Assembly: GCA_015057435.1 (NCBI GenBank)
Contig: SVEJ01000002.1
Coordinates: forward strand, 1-64,000
Direction of reading: 5' to 3'
Length of the DNA stretch: 64,000 nucleotides
Source of the DNA: Lachnospiraceae bacterium
GTDB taxonomy: Bacteria; Bacillota; Clostridia; Lachnospirales; Lachnospiraceae
A program made the translations under genes and the position numbers. Below the pieces are notes generated by a model. The model was not told where the DNA came from and did not search any database. It worked only from the letters and a program-made list of their open reading frames with translations. Numbering within the stretch: the stretch's first letter is position 1; each line of letters begins with the position of its first letter. Below are positions 27,141-36,481 of the stretch, in pieces.

Positions 27141-28382
27141 TTATTCAAGCATATATTGATAGATAAGTTTTTTCAAAATATATGAATATGTAATTTTCAC
27201 CCTGTTTTCCTTGCTGTACAACGGTAAAACCTTATATTTTTCATCATTAACAAGTATTGTTATTTCACCTAATGTTTCTCCTTTTTTAATCGGTGCTTTT
27301 AACGTAACCGGTAGCTTAACATCAAATTGCACATGATCTTTCTCGCTTAATAACAAAGCAACTGATTCATTCACATATGGTGTAATACTTTCATTTTCAA
27401 TACTATCTAATACTTCTATCTTTTGAAATGTTGTTCCTTTTTTTAATATTTCTTTATTTGCATAGTTTTGCATCCCATAATCCATCATTTTCGTTGTATC
27501 TTTCCATTTATATGTCTTGTTTGGTGGCCACCCACATGCTAATACAACACTTACAAATGTCTTATCATCTCTTTTCGCCGCTCCTACAAAGCAATAGCCT
27601 GCATCATTCGTAAAACCTGTTTTGATTCCAATTGCACCATCATAACTATCAAGAAACCTGTCTTTATTATTCACTGTAAAATGCTTTCCTGTCGTTTGTT
27701 CATGAAACGAATATGTTCTTGTCTGAATAATATCCAAAAACTGTTGATTGGTAATAGCATAGCTTGCAATCAGAGCAAGGTCATAAGCTGTTGTATAATG
27801 TTCTTTCGCATCTAAGCCATTGGGGGTTACAAAATTCGTATCATACGCCCCTAGTTCTTTCGCCTTCTCATTCATCATTACAGCAAATCCTTCTACACTA
27901 CCTCCAACATGTTCGGCTATCGCTACCGCAGTATCATTATGCGATTCTAACATTAATGAATATAGTAAATCTTTTAATATGTATTGTTCGTTTGTCTTGA
28001 TATTCAACTGAACATCCGGCATACTTGCAGCATGTTCCGAAACAGTTACCACATCTTCTAAATTGGCATTTTCAAGAACAACAAGCAATGTCATAATCTT
28101 AGTTGTACTAGCCATTGGTACTTTTTCATAGCCTTGCTTTTCAAACAAAACTCTTCTGTTATCTGCATCCATCAAAAGTGCATACTTTGCATAGATATCT
28201 GTTCCTTCTAACGTCTGCTTCTTCGCATCCGCATCAACCTGAATTGTTTCCTCCCCAATGGAATATATATGATGAGCAGTCCGTTCTTTTTCTTTATCAC
28301 ATCCTGCAAGCAGAAATGCTATGATGAAACATATGATTCCCATAATTATCATCCCTGTTTTTTTACAATTAAAAAATGACAT
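27141..28382 (-). CDS. D-alanyl-D-alanine carboxypeptidase, lipoprotein form
   Basis: The 413-residue S11 peptidase carries a lipobox LAGC (C28) after a hydrophobic segment, so it is probably lipid-anchored instead of cleaved free. Catalytic motifs are S92-T-T-K95, SHNDT (S-x-N) and KTGFTNDAGY. A C-terminal domain is present. It is the second DacF/DacA-like gene in the window; the two share the SEHAASM segment. The ATG at 28382 lies inside the T-tail of a terminator-like hairpin (28378-28426) and its ribosome site (GGGAA) is weak and paired. A start at residue 11 or 14 is possible. Confidence 0.85.
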   Translation of the reverse strand: MSFFNCKKTGMIIMGIICFIIAFLLAGCDKEKERTAHHIYSIGEETIQVDADAKKQTLEGTDIYAKYALLMDADNRRVLFEKQGYEKVPMASTTKIMTLLVVLENANLEDVVTVSEHAASMPDVQLNIKTNEQYILKDLLYSLMLESHNDTAVAIAEHVGGSVEGFAVMMNEKAKELGAYDTNFVTPNGLDAKEHYTTAYDLALIASYAITNQQFLDIIQTRTYSFHEQTTGKHFTVNNKDRFLDSYDGAIGIKTGFTNDAGYCFVGAAKRDDKTFVSVVLACGWPPNKTYKWKDTTKMMDYGMQNYANKEILKKGTTFQKIEVLDSIENESITPYVNESVALLLSEKDHVQFDVKLPVTLKAPIKKGETLGEITILVNDEKYKVLPLYSKENRVKITYSYILKKLIYQYMLE

Positions 28383-28426
28383 ATTCCCACACTTGTACCT
28401 TATCGATACAAGTATATGAATATGTC
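28378..28426 (-). terminator. Terminator-like hairpin covering the lipoprotein carboxypeptidase start
   Basis: On the minus strand a 9-bp stem (28418-28426 with 28378-28386), a 4x4 internal loop and a 7-bp inner stem (28407-28413 with 28391-28397) are followed by six T. It would end the scpA-scpB transcript, but the ATG of the next gene lies in the stem and the T-run encodes its codons 3 and 4. Confidence 0.65.
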
Positions 28427-28448
28427 ACACATTTTATAATCAAAATCA

Positions 28449-29033
28449 TTAATCTTTTACAGGAGCAAATGTAAGCTGTGCTTCCTCTAATGCCTGTTGC
28501 TTGAAATCTTCTATCTTATCAGGTGTAATAATCGGTAACTCATCTGTTGACTGAACACCAAAACTTCTAAGGAAATCATCTGTTGTTCCAAACAGAATCG
28601 GTCTACCAATTGCATCCAATCGTCCAACCTCTTTGATCAGATTATACTCAACAAGCTTATTCACAGCGTGCACACACGATACACCACGAATCGCTTCGAT
28701 TTCTTGTCTCGTAATAGGTTGCTTATAAGCAACTATTGATAGCGTCTCTAACAATACATCTGTTAAAACATGTTTCTTTGGAATATTCACAACTTTAATC
28801 AGCGTGTCATAATAATCCGCTTTTGTACACATCTGAAATGCGTCTTCGATTTCAATAATTCGAATTCCGCGGTCCACACTATCATACTTATCCATCATGT
28901 TATGTACAATCTTAACTAATGTATCGACATCTAATTCTAATGCCTGCGCAAGACGTTCGCGGTCAACTGCTTCACCAACTGAAAATAATACTGCTTCAAT
29001 TTTACCCTCTATCATATTGATATCTTGTTCCAT
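28449..29033 (-). CDS. scpB: Segregation and condensation protein B
   Basis: ScpB joins ScpA and SMC in the bacterial condensin. The 194-residue protein has two winged-helix domains; typical sequences are IEAVLFSVGEAV at the N-terminus, LLETLSIVAYKQPITRQEIEAIRGV and the glycine-rich GRPILFGTTDDFLRSFG near the C-terminus. AGAGGT precedes the ATG and overlaps the end of scpA, so the two are translationally close. Confidence 0.95.
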   Translation of the reverse strand: MEQDINMIEGKIEAVLFSVGEAVDRERLAQALELDVDTLVKIVHNMMDKYDSVDRGIRIIEIEDAFQMCTKADYYDTLIKVVNIPKKHVLTDVLLETLSIVAYKQPITRQEIEAIRGVSCVHAVNKLVEYNLIKEVGRLDAIGRPILFGTTDDFLRSFGVQSTDELPIITPDKIEDFKQQALEEAQLTFAPVKD

Positions 29034-29047
29034 CTGCTGTACCTCTA

Positions 29048-29851
29048 TTATTCATTATCTGTTATTTCTTCACTTTCATCTGTCTTATCAACATTTGCTT
29101 CAAGTTCATCTAACGAATCAATTACAATTTCTCCGAATATTTCATCCTGTCGGATTGTAATTGCACCAACCTTCATTAATTCTAAAATCGACATAAATGT
29201 AATAATAATGTTCATTCTGGTCGGTTGTGATTCTAGTAACGTACGGAAATTAATACCTTTTAATCCGCGAACCTCCTCACGAATCTGTACCATACGGTCT
29301 TCAATATTAATTTCCTCTTTTTCAATAGTTCCGAATTTTGAACGAATTGGGTCGATCTTATCTACCTGCTTTCGCATAATCGACTTAAAAATCTCATTCA
29401 GCATATTCAGTGTCATGCCATCCACTAAAGTAGCCGGATCAATCTCTTCTTTGTATGCTGCAACTTCTTTCGGGATTGTAGGCTTTTTGTAGAGATTATG
29501 GGATGCATCTAATTCCATATCCTTTAACTCTAACGCTGCATACTTGTACATCTTGTATTCTAACAAACGTCTGACAAGCTCTGCTCTTGGATCATCTTCT
29601 TCCTCTTCTTCCACTTCTTCTTTCGGAAGTAGCATCTTAGACTTAATCTGTAAAAGCGTGCCGGCCATCACAAGGAATTCACTCATAACATCCATGTCTT
29701 GTTCCTGCATCTGTTCTACGTATTCCAAATACTGCTCCGTAATTGTAACAATCGGAATATCATAGATATCTACTTTATTCTTTTCGATTAAATGTAGCAA
29801 CAAGTCTAGCGGACCTTCAAAAACCTGTAGCTTATAAGCAATTCCCATCAT
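29048..29851 (-). CDS. scpA: Segregation and condensation protein A
   Basis: ScpA is the kleisin bridging SMC heads. The 267-residue protein begins MGIAYKLQVFEGPLDLLLHLIEKNKVDIYDIPI, a hallmark of the family, with an acidic central linker (EEVEEEEEDD, about 122-131) and a C-terminal winged helix. TTGGAGAA supports the ATG at 29851; the frame's earlier TTG lies in that ribosome site. scpB follows after 14 bp. Confidence 0.95.
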   Translation of the reverse strand: MMGIAYKLQVFEGPLDLLLHLIEKNKVDIYDIPIVTITEQYLEYVEQMQEQDMDVMSEFLVMAGTLLQIKSKMLLPKEEVEEEEEDDPRAELVRRLLEYKMYKYAALELKDMELDASHNLYKKPTIPKEVAAYKEEIDPATLVDGMTLNMLNEIFKSIMRKQVDKIDPIRSKFGTIEKEEINIEDRMVQIREEVRGLKGINFRTLLESQPTRMNIIITFMSILELMKVGAITIRQDEIFGEIVIDSLDELEANVDKTDESEEITDNE

Positions 29852-29865
29852 ATCGTTCTCCAAAA

Positions 29866-29909
29866 TAATAAATGAGCTGTCTACAAAACGTAAAACAACT
29901 CATTTATTA
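29866..29909 (-). terminator. Hairpin between spoIVA and scpA
   Basis: An 11-bp perfect stem (29866-29876 with 29899-29909) lies after the spoIVA stop; only a short T-run (TTTT) follows on the minus strand and it abuts the scpA ribosome site. Termination may be partial. Confidence 0.5.
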
Positions 29910-29940
29910 TATACGAAAGCTAACAAAAACGCAAATCAAA

Positions 29941-31416
29941 CTAAATGATAATAAACACCATTCCGCCATTGCTGTCATTAATGATTTTCTCCATGGTGTC
30001 CTGAAGTCGGATTTGTGAATCATCATTAATCTTATTAGATTTTGATAACAATCCTTCCTCAACCATCTGTTCAACTGTTTTACCGAAAATATTAATTTTC
30101 CACAATGATTCCGGTGCCGTCTTTAACTGTTCTTTCATATTCGCAAGAAAGTCTGTTGCCTGTTCCTGCGTTCCGACAATCGGAGCAATCTCAGTTGATA
30201 CATTGGCCTTTATAAAATGCAAAGACGGTGCATTTGCCTTAATCTTAATCCCATATTTATTACCATGTTTAATTAATTCCGGTTCTTCTAATGTAATGTT
30301 TTCTTTGGATGGCATTACCAAACCATACCCTTTCATCTGTACACACTCCATTGCATCCGCAACATGTTCATACGCTTTTCGTTTATCTGCCACATCTTTA
30401 ATAATTTTTAAAAAGTCGTACTCATTTTCAACTGTAACACCAAACAGATTAGAAAGCATTTCATAATAATATTTATCCGGAATATGAATATGAATACTCG
30501 CAATACCCTGTTTCATATCCATCTTAGTCACATTTGCTTCTGATATATATTCACTTTCACATAATGGCAACTGGTACATATTTTTCATACCATCACACAT
30601 GAATAATATTTCTTTTGCATAAGCAATCACTGCCTGCTTTATCGGATGCTCATATTCTAATGTTTCTGCCCATTTTGGAATATAAAAATGAATCTGATTA
30701 AGCGGAAACTCAAGCAATATATTTTTCATAATCTCAACAATATCACCTGCACGCAACTGATCACAATTGACAGGTAATACCTTAACACCATACTGCGCAG
30801 TTAAATCCTGTGCCAAATCCTGTACTTCACGGCTTCCCGGACGGGTACTGTTTAAAATCACAATAAATGGTTTTCCAAGTGTTTTCATCTCAGTAACAAG
30901 CTGCTTTTCAACCGGATAAAACTGTTCACGTTGAAGTTCACCATAAGAACCATCTCCTGTCACAATCACACCAATTGTTGCATGATCTGTCATAACTTTC
31001 TTCGTACCTACATGCGCTGCTTTTGCAAACGGTATTTCATAATCATACCACGGTGTTTTTACAAGTCTTTCTTTTTCTTCTTCAAGATGGCCTGTAGCAC
31101 CTTCCACCATATATCCGACACAATCAACCAAGCGTACGTTAATTTCTGTTTCTTTACTAATTTGAAGTTTCACAGCCTGCTTGGGAATAAATTTGGGTTC
31201 TGTTGTTGTAATCATTCTTCCGGAACCGCTTTGCGGTAATTCATCAATCGTTCTGCTTTTTTCAGCATTTTCTTCCATTTCCGGCAACACAAGCGTTTCC
31301 ATAAATCGTTTAATAAAAGTCGATTTTCCCGTTCTTACAGGACCAACGACACCTATGTACATATCACCGCCTGTTCGTTCCTTTATATCCTGATACACAT
31401 CAAATTGCTCTTTCAT
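29941..31416 (-). CDS. spoIVA: Stage IV sporulation protein A (spore coat ATPase)
   Basis: SpoIVA polymerises on the forespore surface as the coat basement layer. The 491-residue length matches the B. subtilis protein (492). A Walker A motif GPVRTGKST near 24-32 and the opening EQFDVYQDIKERTGGDMYIGVVGP are diagnostic; the C-terminus (GGMVFIII) is the conserved membrane-targeting end. GGAGG supports the ATG at 31416. CATACAT on the minus strand (31437-31443) resembles a sigma-E -10 element, but it is very close to the ribosome site, so that is tentative. The gene shows the host is a spore former. Confidence 0.97.
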   Translation of the reverse strand: MKEQFDVYQDIKERTGGDMYIGVVGPVRTGKSTFIKRFMETLVLPEMEENAEKSRTIDELPQSGSGRMITTTEPKFIPKQAVKLQISKETEINVRLVDCVGYMVEGATGHLEEEKERLVKTPWYDYEIPFAKAAHVGTKKVMTDHATIGVIVTGDGSYGELQREQFYPVEKQLVTEMKTLGKPFIVILNSTRPGSREVQDLAQDLTAQYGVKVLPVNCDQLRAGDIVEIMKNILLEFPLNQIHFYIPKWAETLEYEHPIKQAVIAYAKEILFMCDGMKNMYQLPLCESEYISEANVTKMDMKQGIASIHIHIPDKYYYEMLSNLFGVTVENEYDFLKIIKDVADKRKAYEHVADAMECVQMKGYGLVMPSKENITLEEPELIKHGNKYGIKIKANAPSLHFIKANVSTEIAPIVGTQEQATDFLANMKEQLKTAPESLWKINIFGKTVEQMVEEGLLSKSNKINDDSQIRLQDTMEKIINDSNGGMVFIII

Positions 31417-31501
31417 ATAATCCTCCTTCAAACATCATGTATGATATTATCGTCCTAGAAAGAATATATGCTGTCATTAATATAGATATGACATAAATAA
31501 C

Positions 31502-31529
31502 AAAAAAGAAGCCGTCATATGACGACTTC
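31502..31529 (-). terminator. Terminator of the OFA transporter gene
   Basis: A 22-base palindromic stem with one mismatch pair (31508-31529) is followed on the minus strand by six T, 25 bp after the stop codon. Confidence 0.8.
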
Positions 31530-31554
31530 CTTTGTATTGTAATTATATTATCTA

Positions 31555-32931
31555 TTATTCTGCAACTTCATCTTTCTTAACAGGCTTTACAAATACCATA
31601 GAAAGAATCAATGCAACGATATAAAGTGCTATTGTAACAAGCAATACAGTCTGGTAACCTGTTGGGTTAACCATAACTTCTTTTCCATGATCCATAACAA
31701 CATTACCTGCATTATCTAATAATGGAACTTCCTCACCGAATTTGTTAACAATCCAGTTAGCCATCTGATTACCTGTAAGACCGGCAAATGCCCAAGCTGA
31801 CAATGTAATACCATGGATTGCACTAATATTACTCATTCCGTAATGATCAGAAAGCAATGTAGGTACGTTAGAGAAACCACCACCGTAACCTGCATTAACA
31901 ACGAAAATAAGTGCAAGTACAAGCACAACTAACAATGTGTTTCCATTACCATTGGCAATACCCTTTGTTGCAATAACAATTCCTGTAAATGCAATTGAAA
32001 GAATGAAAATAATCTTATAAATTGTATTTCTATCCTTCATAGAGTCTGCCCATGCAGAAAGACCAAGACGTCCACCGGCATTAAATACAGCAGAAACTGT
32101 TGAAACAATACCTACAGCACTAACCAAACCGATACACTTTACAATCATCTTCTCCTGAGAAATTAATGCCAAACCACATGTAATATTGATGTAGAACATT
32201 AACCAAATACCAAGGTAATTCATGAAAGGTCTGGTTTTAATAACAGATGCAATCATCGCAAAAGCACTCTGACCGTTCTTTTCACTTGAAGGCTCATGCC
32301 ATCCGTCCGGTTTCTTAAGTAATAAGTGTCCGATGAACATCATTACAAAGTAAACAACTGCAAGAATCCAGAACATCTTATAGATTCCGCCTTCTCCTAA
32401 ACCGCTTAACATCCATTGCATAATCGGACTTGCAATCGCCTTAGCAGCACCAAATCCGGCAACTGCCAAACCTGTAGCAAGACCTTTTCTATCTGAAAAC
32501 CAAAGCATCAATGTCTTAACCGGTGAAAGGTAACCTGTACCTAAACCAATACCCATTATTAGACCATAACAAATATAGATACCGACTAATGCCAATGTGC
32601 TTCCCTGATGAAGGCCACCATAATAAATGAAGAAACCTGTACCGGCCATACCACCTGCAAAACAAAGCGTTGCAAGCAAAGATGATTTATGTATATCTTT
32701 TTCTACAACATTACCTAAGAACGCTGCTGACATTCCTAAGAAAAAGATAGCAAAACTAAATGCCCACTCTGTCTCACCTTTTGTACGTCCAATATACTCA
32801 GCAATTTCCTGACTAAAAATGGACCAACAATAAACTGTACCGATACTACAATGAAGTAATAATGCTGGGATTGCTGCGCGGAACCACTTATTCGTACGCC
32901 AGCCACCAGACTTCTTTGCGTTTTCACTCAT
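31555..32931 (-). CDS. OFA-family major facilitator (oxalate/formate antiporter-like)
   Basis: A 458-residue MFS protein with about twelve membrane helices. It begins SENAKKSGGWRTNKWFRAAIPALLLHCSIGTVYCWSIF, the characteristic OFA start, and has the LSPVKTLMLWFSDRKGLATGLAVAGFG signature after helix 4. The substrate is probably a small carboxylate. GGGAGG 9 nt upstream supports the ATG at 32931 and a near-consensus promoter lies at 33011-33039. The gene is divergent from a formate/nitrite channel gene, so a joint role in formate or related acid transport is plausible. Confidence 0.85.
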   Translation of the reverse strand: MSENAKKSGGWRTNKWFRAAIPALLLHCSIGTVYCWSIFSQEIAEYIGRTKGETEWAFSFAIFFLGMSAAFLGNVVEKDIHKSSLLATLCFAGGMAGTGFFIYYGGLHQGSTLALVGIYICYGLIMGIGLGTGYLSPVKTLMLWFSDRKGLATGLAVAGFGAAKAIASPIMQWMLSGLGEGGIYKMFWILAVVYFVMMFIGHLLLKKPDGWHEPSSEKNGQSAFAMIASVIKTRPFMNYLGIWLMFYINITCGLALISQEKMIVKCIGLVSAVGIVSTVSAVFNAGGRLGLSAWADSMKDRNTIYKIIFILSIAFTGIVIATKGIANGNGNTLLVVLVLALIFVVNAGYGGGFSNVPTLLSDHYGMSNISAIHGITLSAWAFAGLTGNQMANWIVNKFGEEVPLLDNAGNVVMDHGKEVMVNPTGYQTVLLVTIALYIVALILSMVFVKPVKKDEVAE

Positions 32932-33010
32932 GATGAAAATCCTCCCGTCCTTTGTTATATTATTTCTCTTCCAAATTTCCACCTTACCATGGCAGAAATC
33001 AAACGTATGT

Positions 33011-33039
33011 AGTATACACCTTTTAATAAGAAGATTCAA
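33011..33039 (-). promoter_or_regulatory. Promoter of the OFA transporter gene
   Basis: On the minus strand TTGAAT (33034-33039) and TATACT (33011-33016) are spaced by 17 bp with TG directly before the -10. Confidence 0.75.
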
Positions 33040-33090
33040 GAATAAAATGAAAGAATTTTAAAGGAAACTTTACTTTTTTTATGTTTTTTA

Positions 33091-33120
33091 TTGCATTTAA
33101 CGTTTATTTCATAGTAAACT
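33091..33120 (+). promoter_or_regulatory. Candidate promoter of the formate channel gene
   Basis: TTGCAT (33091-33096) and TAAACT (33115-33120) are 18 bp apart, about 42 bp upstream of the start codon. Other weak -10 elements follow, so the exact start is uncertain. Confidence 0.4.
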
Positions 33121-33161
33121 GATATTGTATACATAATATGAATAATAAAAGGAGAATAATT

Positions 33162-34013
33162 ATGCAAATGCATTCCCCAAAAGAAATAATCGATATTAAT
33201 ATGAGCGGTGCTGTGAACAAGGCCAATCTTCGACTTAGCAAAATGATGGTCCTTGGTATTCTTGCAGGTATGTTCATTGCACTTGGTGGTGTTACAAGTC
33301 AATCTGCATCCCACGCAATTTTGAACGTAAGTATTGCCAAACTTGCAGCGGGAGCTGTTTTCCCAATCGGTCTTTTAATGATTGTATTAGTGGGCGGAGA
33401 ATTGTTTACCGGTAACTGCCTTATGATTATGGCAACTATGGATAAACAGATCCGTTTTAAAAGATTCATGAGAAACCTTATCGGTGTATTTTTTGCTAAC
33501 ATTATTGGTGCACTCTTTATTGCCATCTTGGTATTTTTTAGTGGCAATCTTGATATGAGCGGAGGTGCACTTGGCGGATATGCAATCAATGTTGCAGTTG
33601 AAAAAGTATCACATACAGTTGTCCGAGGAATTGCATCCGGATTTCTTTGTAATCTATTTGTATGTATGGCCGTTTTAAAAGGTGCTGCTGCCAAAGAAGT
33701 AGCCGGTAAAATTCAGGCTACCTGGTTTCCAATCTTTGCATTCGTAATCTGCGGTTTTGAACATATCGTTGCGAATATGTATTTTATTCCAATCGGACTT
33801 ATGGCAAAGACCAATCCTCTTTATGTAGAGCAAGCTGAAGCTATATATGGGGTGACAGCCGAGAAACTTGCAACCTTAACATATGCTAATATGTGGGGTA
33901 ATTTCATTCCTGTTACGATTGGTAATATATTAGGCGGTGTTTTCATTGGAATACTACTCTATTTTGTAAATGTACATGCTGACAAAATGCCTGAAAGCAA
34001 ACATAATTTATAA
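33162..34013 (+). CDS. Formate/nitrite transporter family channel (FocA-like)
   Basis: A 283-residue protein with six membrane helices of the FNT family. The N-terminal HSPKEIIDINMSGAVNKANL, the pore-region GGELFTGNCLMIM and ICGFEHIVANMYFIPIGL (the conserved HxxxNM around the central histidine) are diagnostic. Formate export from mixed-acid fermentation is the likely role; nitrite is less likely here. AAAAGGAGAA 8 nt upstream supports the ATG at 33162. It is divergently oriented from the OFA carrier and ends in a strong terminator. Confidence 0.92.
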   Translation: MQMHSPKEIIDINMSGAVNKANLRLSKMMVLGILAGMFIALGGVTSQSASHAILNVSIAKLAAGAVFPIGLLMIVLVGGELFTGNCLMIMATMDKQIRFKRFMRNLIGVFFANIIGALFIAILVFFSGNLDMSGGALGGYAINVAVEKVSHTVVRGIASGFLCNLFVCMAVLKGAAAKEVAGKIQATWFPIFAFVICGFEHIVANMYFIPIGLMAKTNPLYVEQAEAIYGVTAEKLATLTYANMWGNFIPVTIGNILGGVFIGILLYFVNVHADKMPESKHNL

Positions 34014-34047
34014 TCTACAAGTTGATTTCATACATTATACATATGAC

Positions 34048-34084
34048 GGAACAGTTATTCTCGTGATAATTGTTCCTCTTTTTG
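34048..34084 (+). terminator. Terminator of the formate channel gene
   Basis: An 11-bp stem (34048-34058 with 34066-34076) is followed by a T-rich tail (CTCTTTTTG). Confidence 0.8.
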
Positions 34085-34233
34085 TATGCATATCTATTAT
34101 TTCTTCACACACTTTTAATCTCATTTGTGTTAATTAAAACACATCACAAATTCTCACATAATATGCACTTTCGTATAATTATTTCATATACTAAGTATAT
34201 GTATAAAGAGCTTATATAAGAAAGAGGTCTACT

Positions 34234-35499
34234 ATGGATTCATATAACATAACGAATAACGAACAGGATAACGTTGATGTAGGATATTTGCAAATCAACG
34301 CACTCTCTATTACAAACCAGATTCCGATTCCAAATGCAACTATTCAGATTGCAAGCTCCGGTAATCCGAACATCACATTAGAAGAATTGACAACAAATGC
34401 TGATGGTCAAACAGACAACATTACTCTCCCTGCACCTCCTGTAGAGTATTCTCTAAATCCGAGTGACAACCAACCATACAGTGAGTATAACTTAAAAATC
34501 TCTGCTCCCGGTTATGAAGATGCAATCATATCAGGTGTTCAGATTCTTTCCGGTGAAAATGGTATTCAAAATATCCGCATGACACCTTCTACCGACCCAC
34601 AGGCATATAATCCGACTGTCATCGGCGGGCATACTTTATGGGAATTCTATCCGCCTAAGATTGCGGAAGCCGAAATTAAGCCTGTAACAGAATCCGGTGA
34701 AATTGTATTAAGCCGTGTCGTTGTTCCTGAATATATTATTGTTCATGACGGAACGCCAAGTGACACAACGGCTATGGACTACTATGTTCCTTATAGAGAT
34801 TACATTAAAAATGTTGCCTCCTGCGAAATATACGCCACATGGCCGGAAGCAACGATATACGCAAATGTGTTAGCAATTATGTCATTTACACTAAATCGTG
34901 TATTTACCGAATGGTATCGAGGAAAAGGTTATGATTTTACTATAACAAGTTCTACAGCGTTCGATCATAAATGGATGCCGCAAAAAACCGTATATCAAAA
35001 TATCTCTCAGATTGTAGACAGCATTTTTGCCAATTATCTGTCAAGACCAAATGTATTACAACCAATTCTTACACAATATTGTGATGGAAAACGTGTTAGT
35101 TGTCCGAATTGGATGACACAATGGGGTTCCAAATACCTTGGAGACCAAGGATATACTGCTATTGAGATTCTTAGAAATTATTATGGTGATGATATCTATA
35201 TTAATGAAGCGGAAGTCATTTCCGGCATACCTGCATCTTGGCCGGGATATGATCTATCTGTAGGCTCGAACGGCCCAAAAGTACGGATGATTCAGGAACA
35301 GTTAAACCGCATTGCACAAAACTACCCTTCCATTCCCAAGATTGCTGTAGACGGAAGCTTTGGTGAAGCAACAAAAGCATCTGTGCAACGTTTCCAGCAG
35401 ATTTTTAATCTACCTGCTACTGGAATTGTGGATTATCCGACTTGGTATAAGATTTCACAGATATATGTCGGAGTAAGCAGAATTGCAGAATTAAATTAA
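34234..35499 (+). CDS. SpoIID-like domain protein with C-terminal peptidoglycan-binding domain
   Basis: The 421-residue protein has an N-terminal carboxypeptidase-regulatory-like beta domain (about 15-115), a central region resembling SpoIID/LytB (about 165-310; YIKNVASCEIYATWPEATIYANVLAIM matches the family's start region), and a PG_binding_1 domain (about 340-410; GSNGPKVRMIQEQLN, VDGSFGEATKASVQRFQ). No signal peptide is seen, as in some spore-cortex or spore-coat-associated proteins. A sporulation role is inferred. GAAAGAGGT precedes the ATG. It is flanked by single genes on the plus strand. Confidence 0.68.
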   Translation: MDSYNITNNEQDNVDVGYLQINALSITNQIPIPNATIQIASSGNPNITLEELTTNADGQTDNITLPAPPVEYSLNPSDNQPYSEYNLKISAPGYEDAIISGVQILSGENGIQNIRMTPSTDPQAYNPTVIGGHTLWEFYPPKIAEAEIKPVTESGEIVLSRVVVPEYIIVHDGTPSDTTAMDYYVPYRDYIKNVASCEIYATWPEATIYANVLAIMSFTLNRVFTEWYRGKGYDFTITSSTAFDHKWMPQKTVYQNISQIVDSIFANYLSRPNVLQPILTQYCDGKRVSCPNWMTQWGSKYLGDQGYTAIEILRNYYGDDIYINEAEVISGIPASWPGYDLSVGSNGPKVRMIQEQLNRIAQNYPSIPKIAVDGSFGEATKASVQRFQQIFNLPATGIVDYPTWYKISQIYVGVSRIAELN

Positions 35500-35634
35500 G
35501 TCAATTGCATTTTACATGAAATACGATTATATTTTTCTGTATGCTATATGCCCTATGACAATCTTATTGACAAACATTATTTGATACACTATCCTAACAC
35601 AAGAATATAGAACATAAGATAAAGGAGATTTACT

Positions 35635-36351
35635 ATGTATAAAGTAAGATTTGATATTGTATTATTTACAATTATTTGGGTATTTCTTGTGGTTTTAGTA
35701 AACTTTTTTCTTCCACCATACGAAAGAACCATTTATGAAGAAATGGACACTCCAAGCACATATGAAGGGTATCCCGTTAACGAATATGTCGACGTTGTAA
35801 CAACATGGTCAGAAATCGAAACTGCTATCGAAAACTATGATACCTTTTCCATTCAGGTGGATACTGATAAAATTCAACCAACTAACTACTTTGGTGATAT
35901 GACATCATCAGGAGTAAGTTTTAGCAAATCTAATGCATTTTTAGTGCATGCACAAGGAGTGATTGGTAAATCCTACTCTGACCGCTTATATGTAGTAGAA
36001 TTGGCAGATGGCAATCGTGTCGTAGTACAGATGTATCCTAGAGTCTTAGACTTATCCGCAGAAAGAATCACATTACCAATTGCTGAATACAAATCTTTAA
36101 GCAAATCTATGGAAACGTTAGAAGCAATTGACGAAAAGTACGATTTGACAACCACTGACGCTACATCTTCCATTATCAATGCAACCGGTTCCCATTTTTG
36201 CAACGAAGAAGTGGTAAGAGAAAAACGCGATTTTATATATATCATGAATATGGCAATTATTGCAGCGGGATTTGTCCTATATACCATTATCAGTACAATT
36301 CTAATGGTTGTTGCTAGAAAAAAAGTGAATTCGACTATGATTACAAAATAG
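35635..36351 (+). CDS. Membrane protein of unknown function with two membrane helices
   Basis: I do not recognise this 238-residue protein. It has an N-terminal membrane helix (about 8-26), an extracytoplasmic domain of about 170 residues, and a C-terminal helix (about 204-228) followed by a basic tail. The central domain (YVVELADGNRVVVQMY) looks like a small beta domain. AAAGGAG precedes the ATG. It is probably transcribed alone and ends at the shared terminator with tyrS. Confidence 0.6.
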   Translation: MYKVRFDIVLFTIIWVFLVVLVNFFLPPYERTIYEEMDTPSTYEGYPVNEYVDVVTTWSEIETAIENYDTFSIQVDTDKIQPTNYFGDMTSSGVSFSKSNAFLVHAQGVIGKSYSDRLYVVELADGNRVVVQMYPRVLDLSAERITLPIAEYKSLSKSMETLEAIDEKYDLTTTDATSSIINATGSHFCNEEVVREKRDFIYIMNMAIIAAGFVLYTIISTILMVVARKKVNSTMITK

Positions 36352-36402
36352 TTATTCACCCATAATCATCTAAGAATATTCTTAATAAATTGATATCTAA
36401 AA

Positions 36403-36435
36403 AAATCTCGGTTCACTATGAGCCGAGATTTTTTT
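36403..36435. terminator. Bidirectional terminator between tyrS and the membrane-protein gene
   Basis: A 12-bp stem (36403-36414 with 36420-36431) with a 5-base loop is flanked by A-runs and T-runs, so it can serve both converging genes. Confidence 0.85.
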
Positions 36436-36481
36436 CGTACATATATTTTTACGTTTTTATTAACCGTTGTTTAAATTAATC

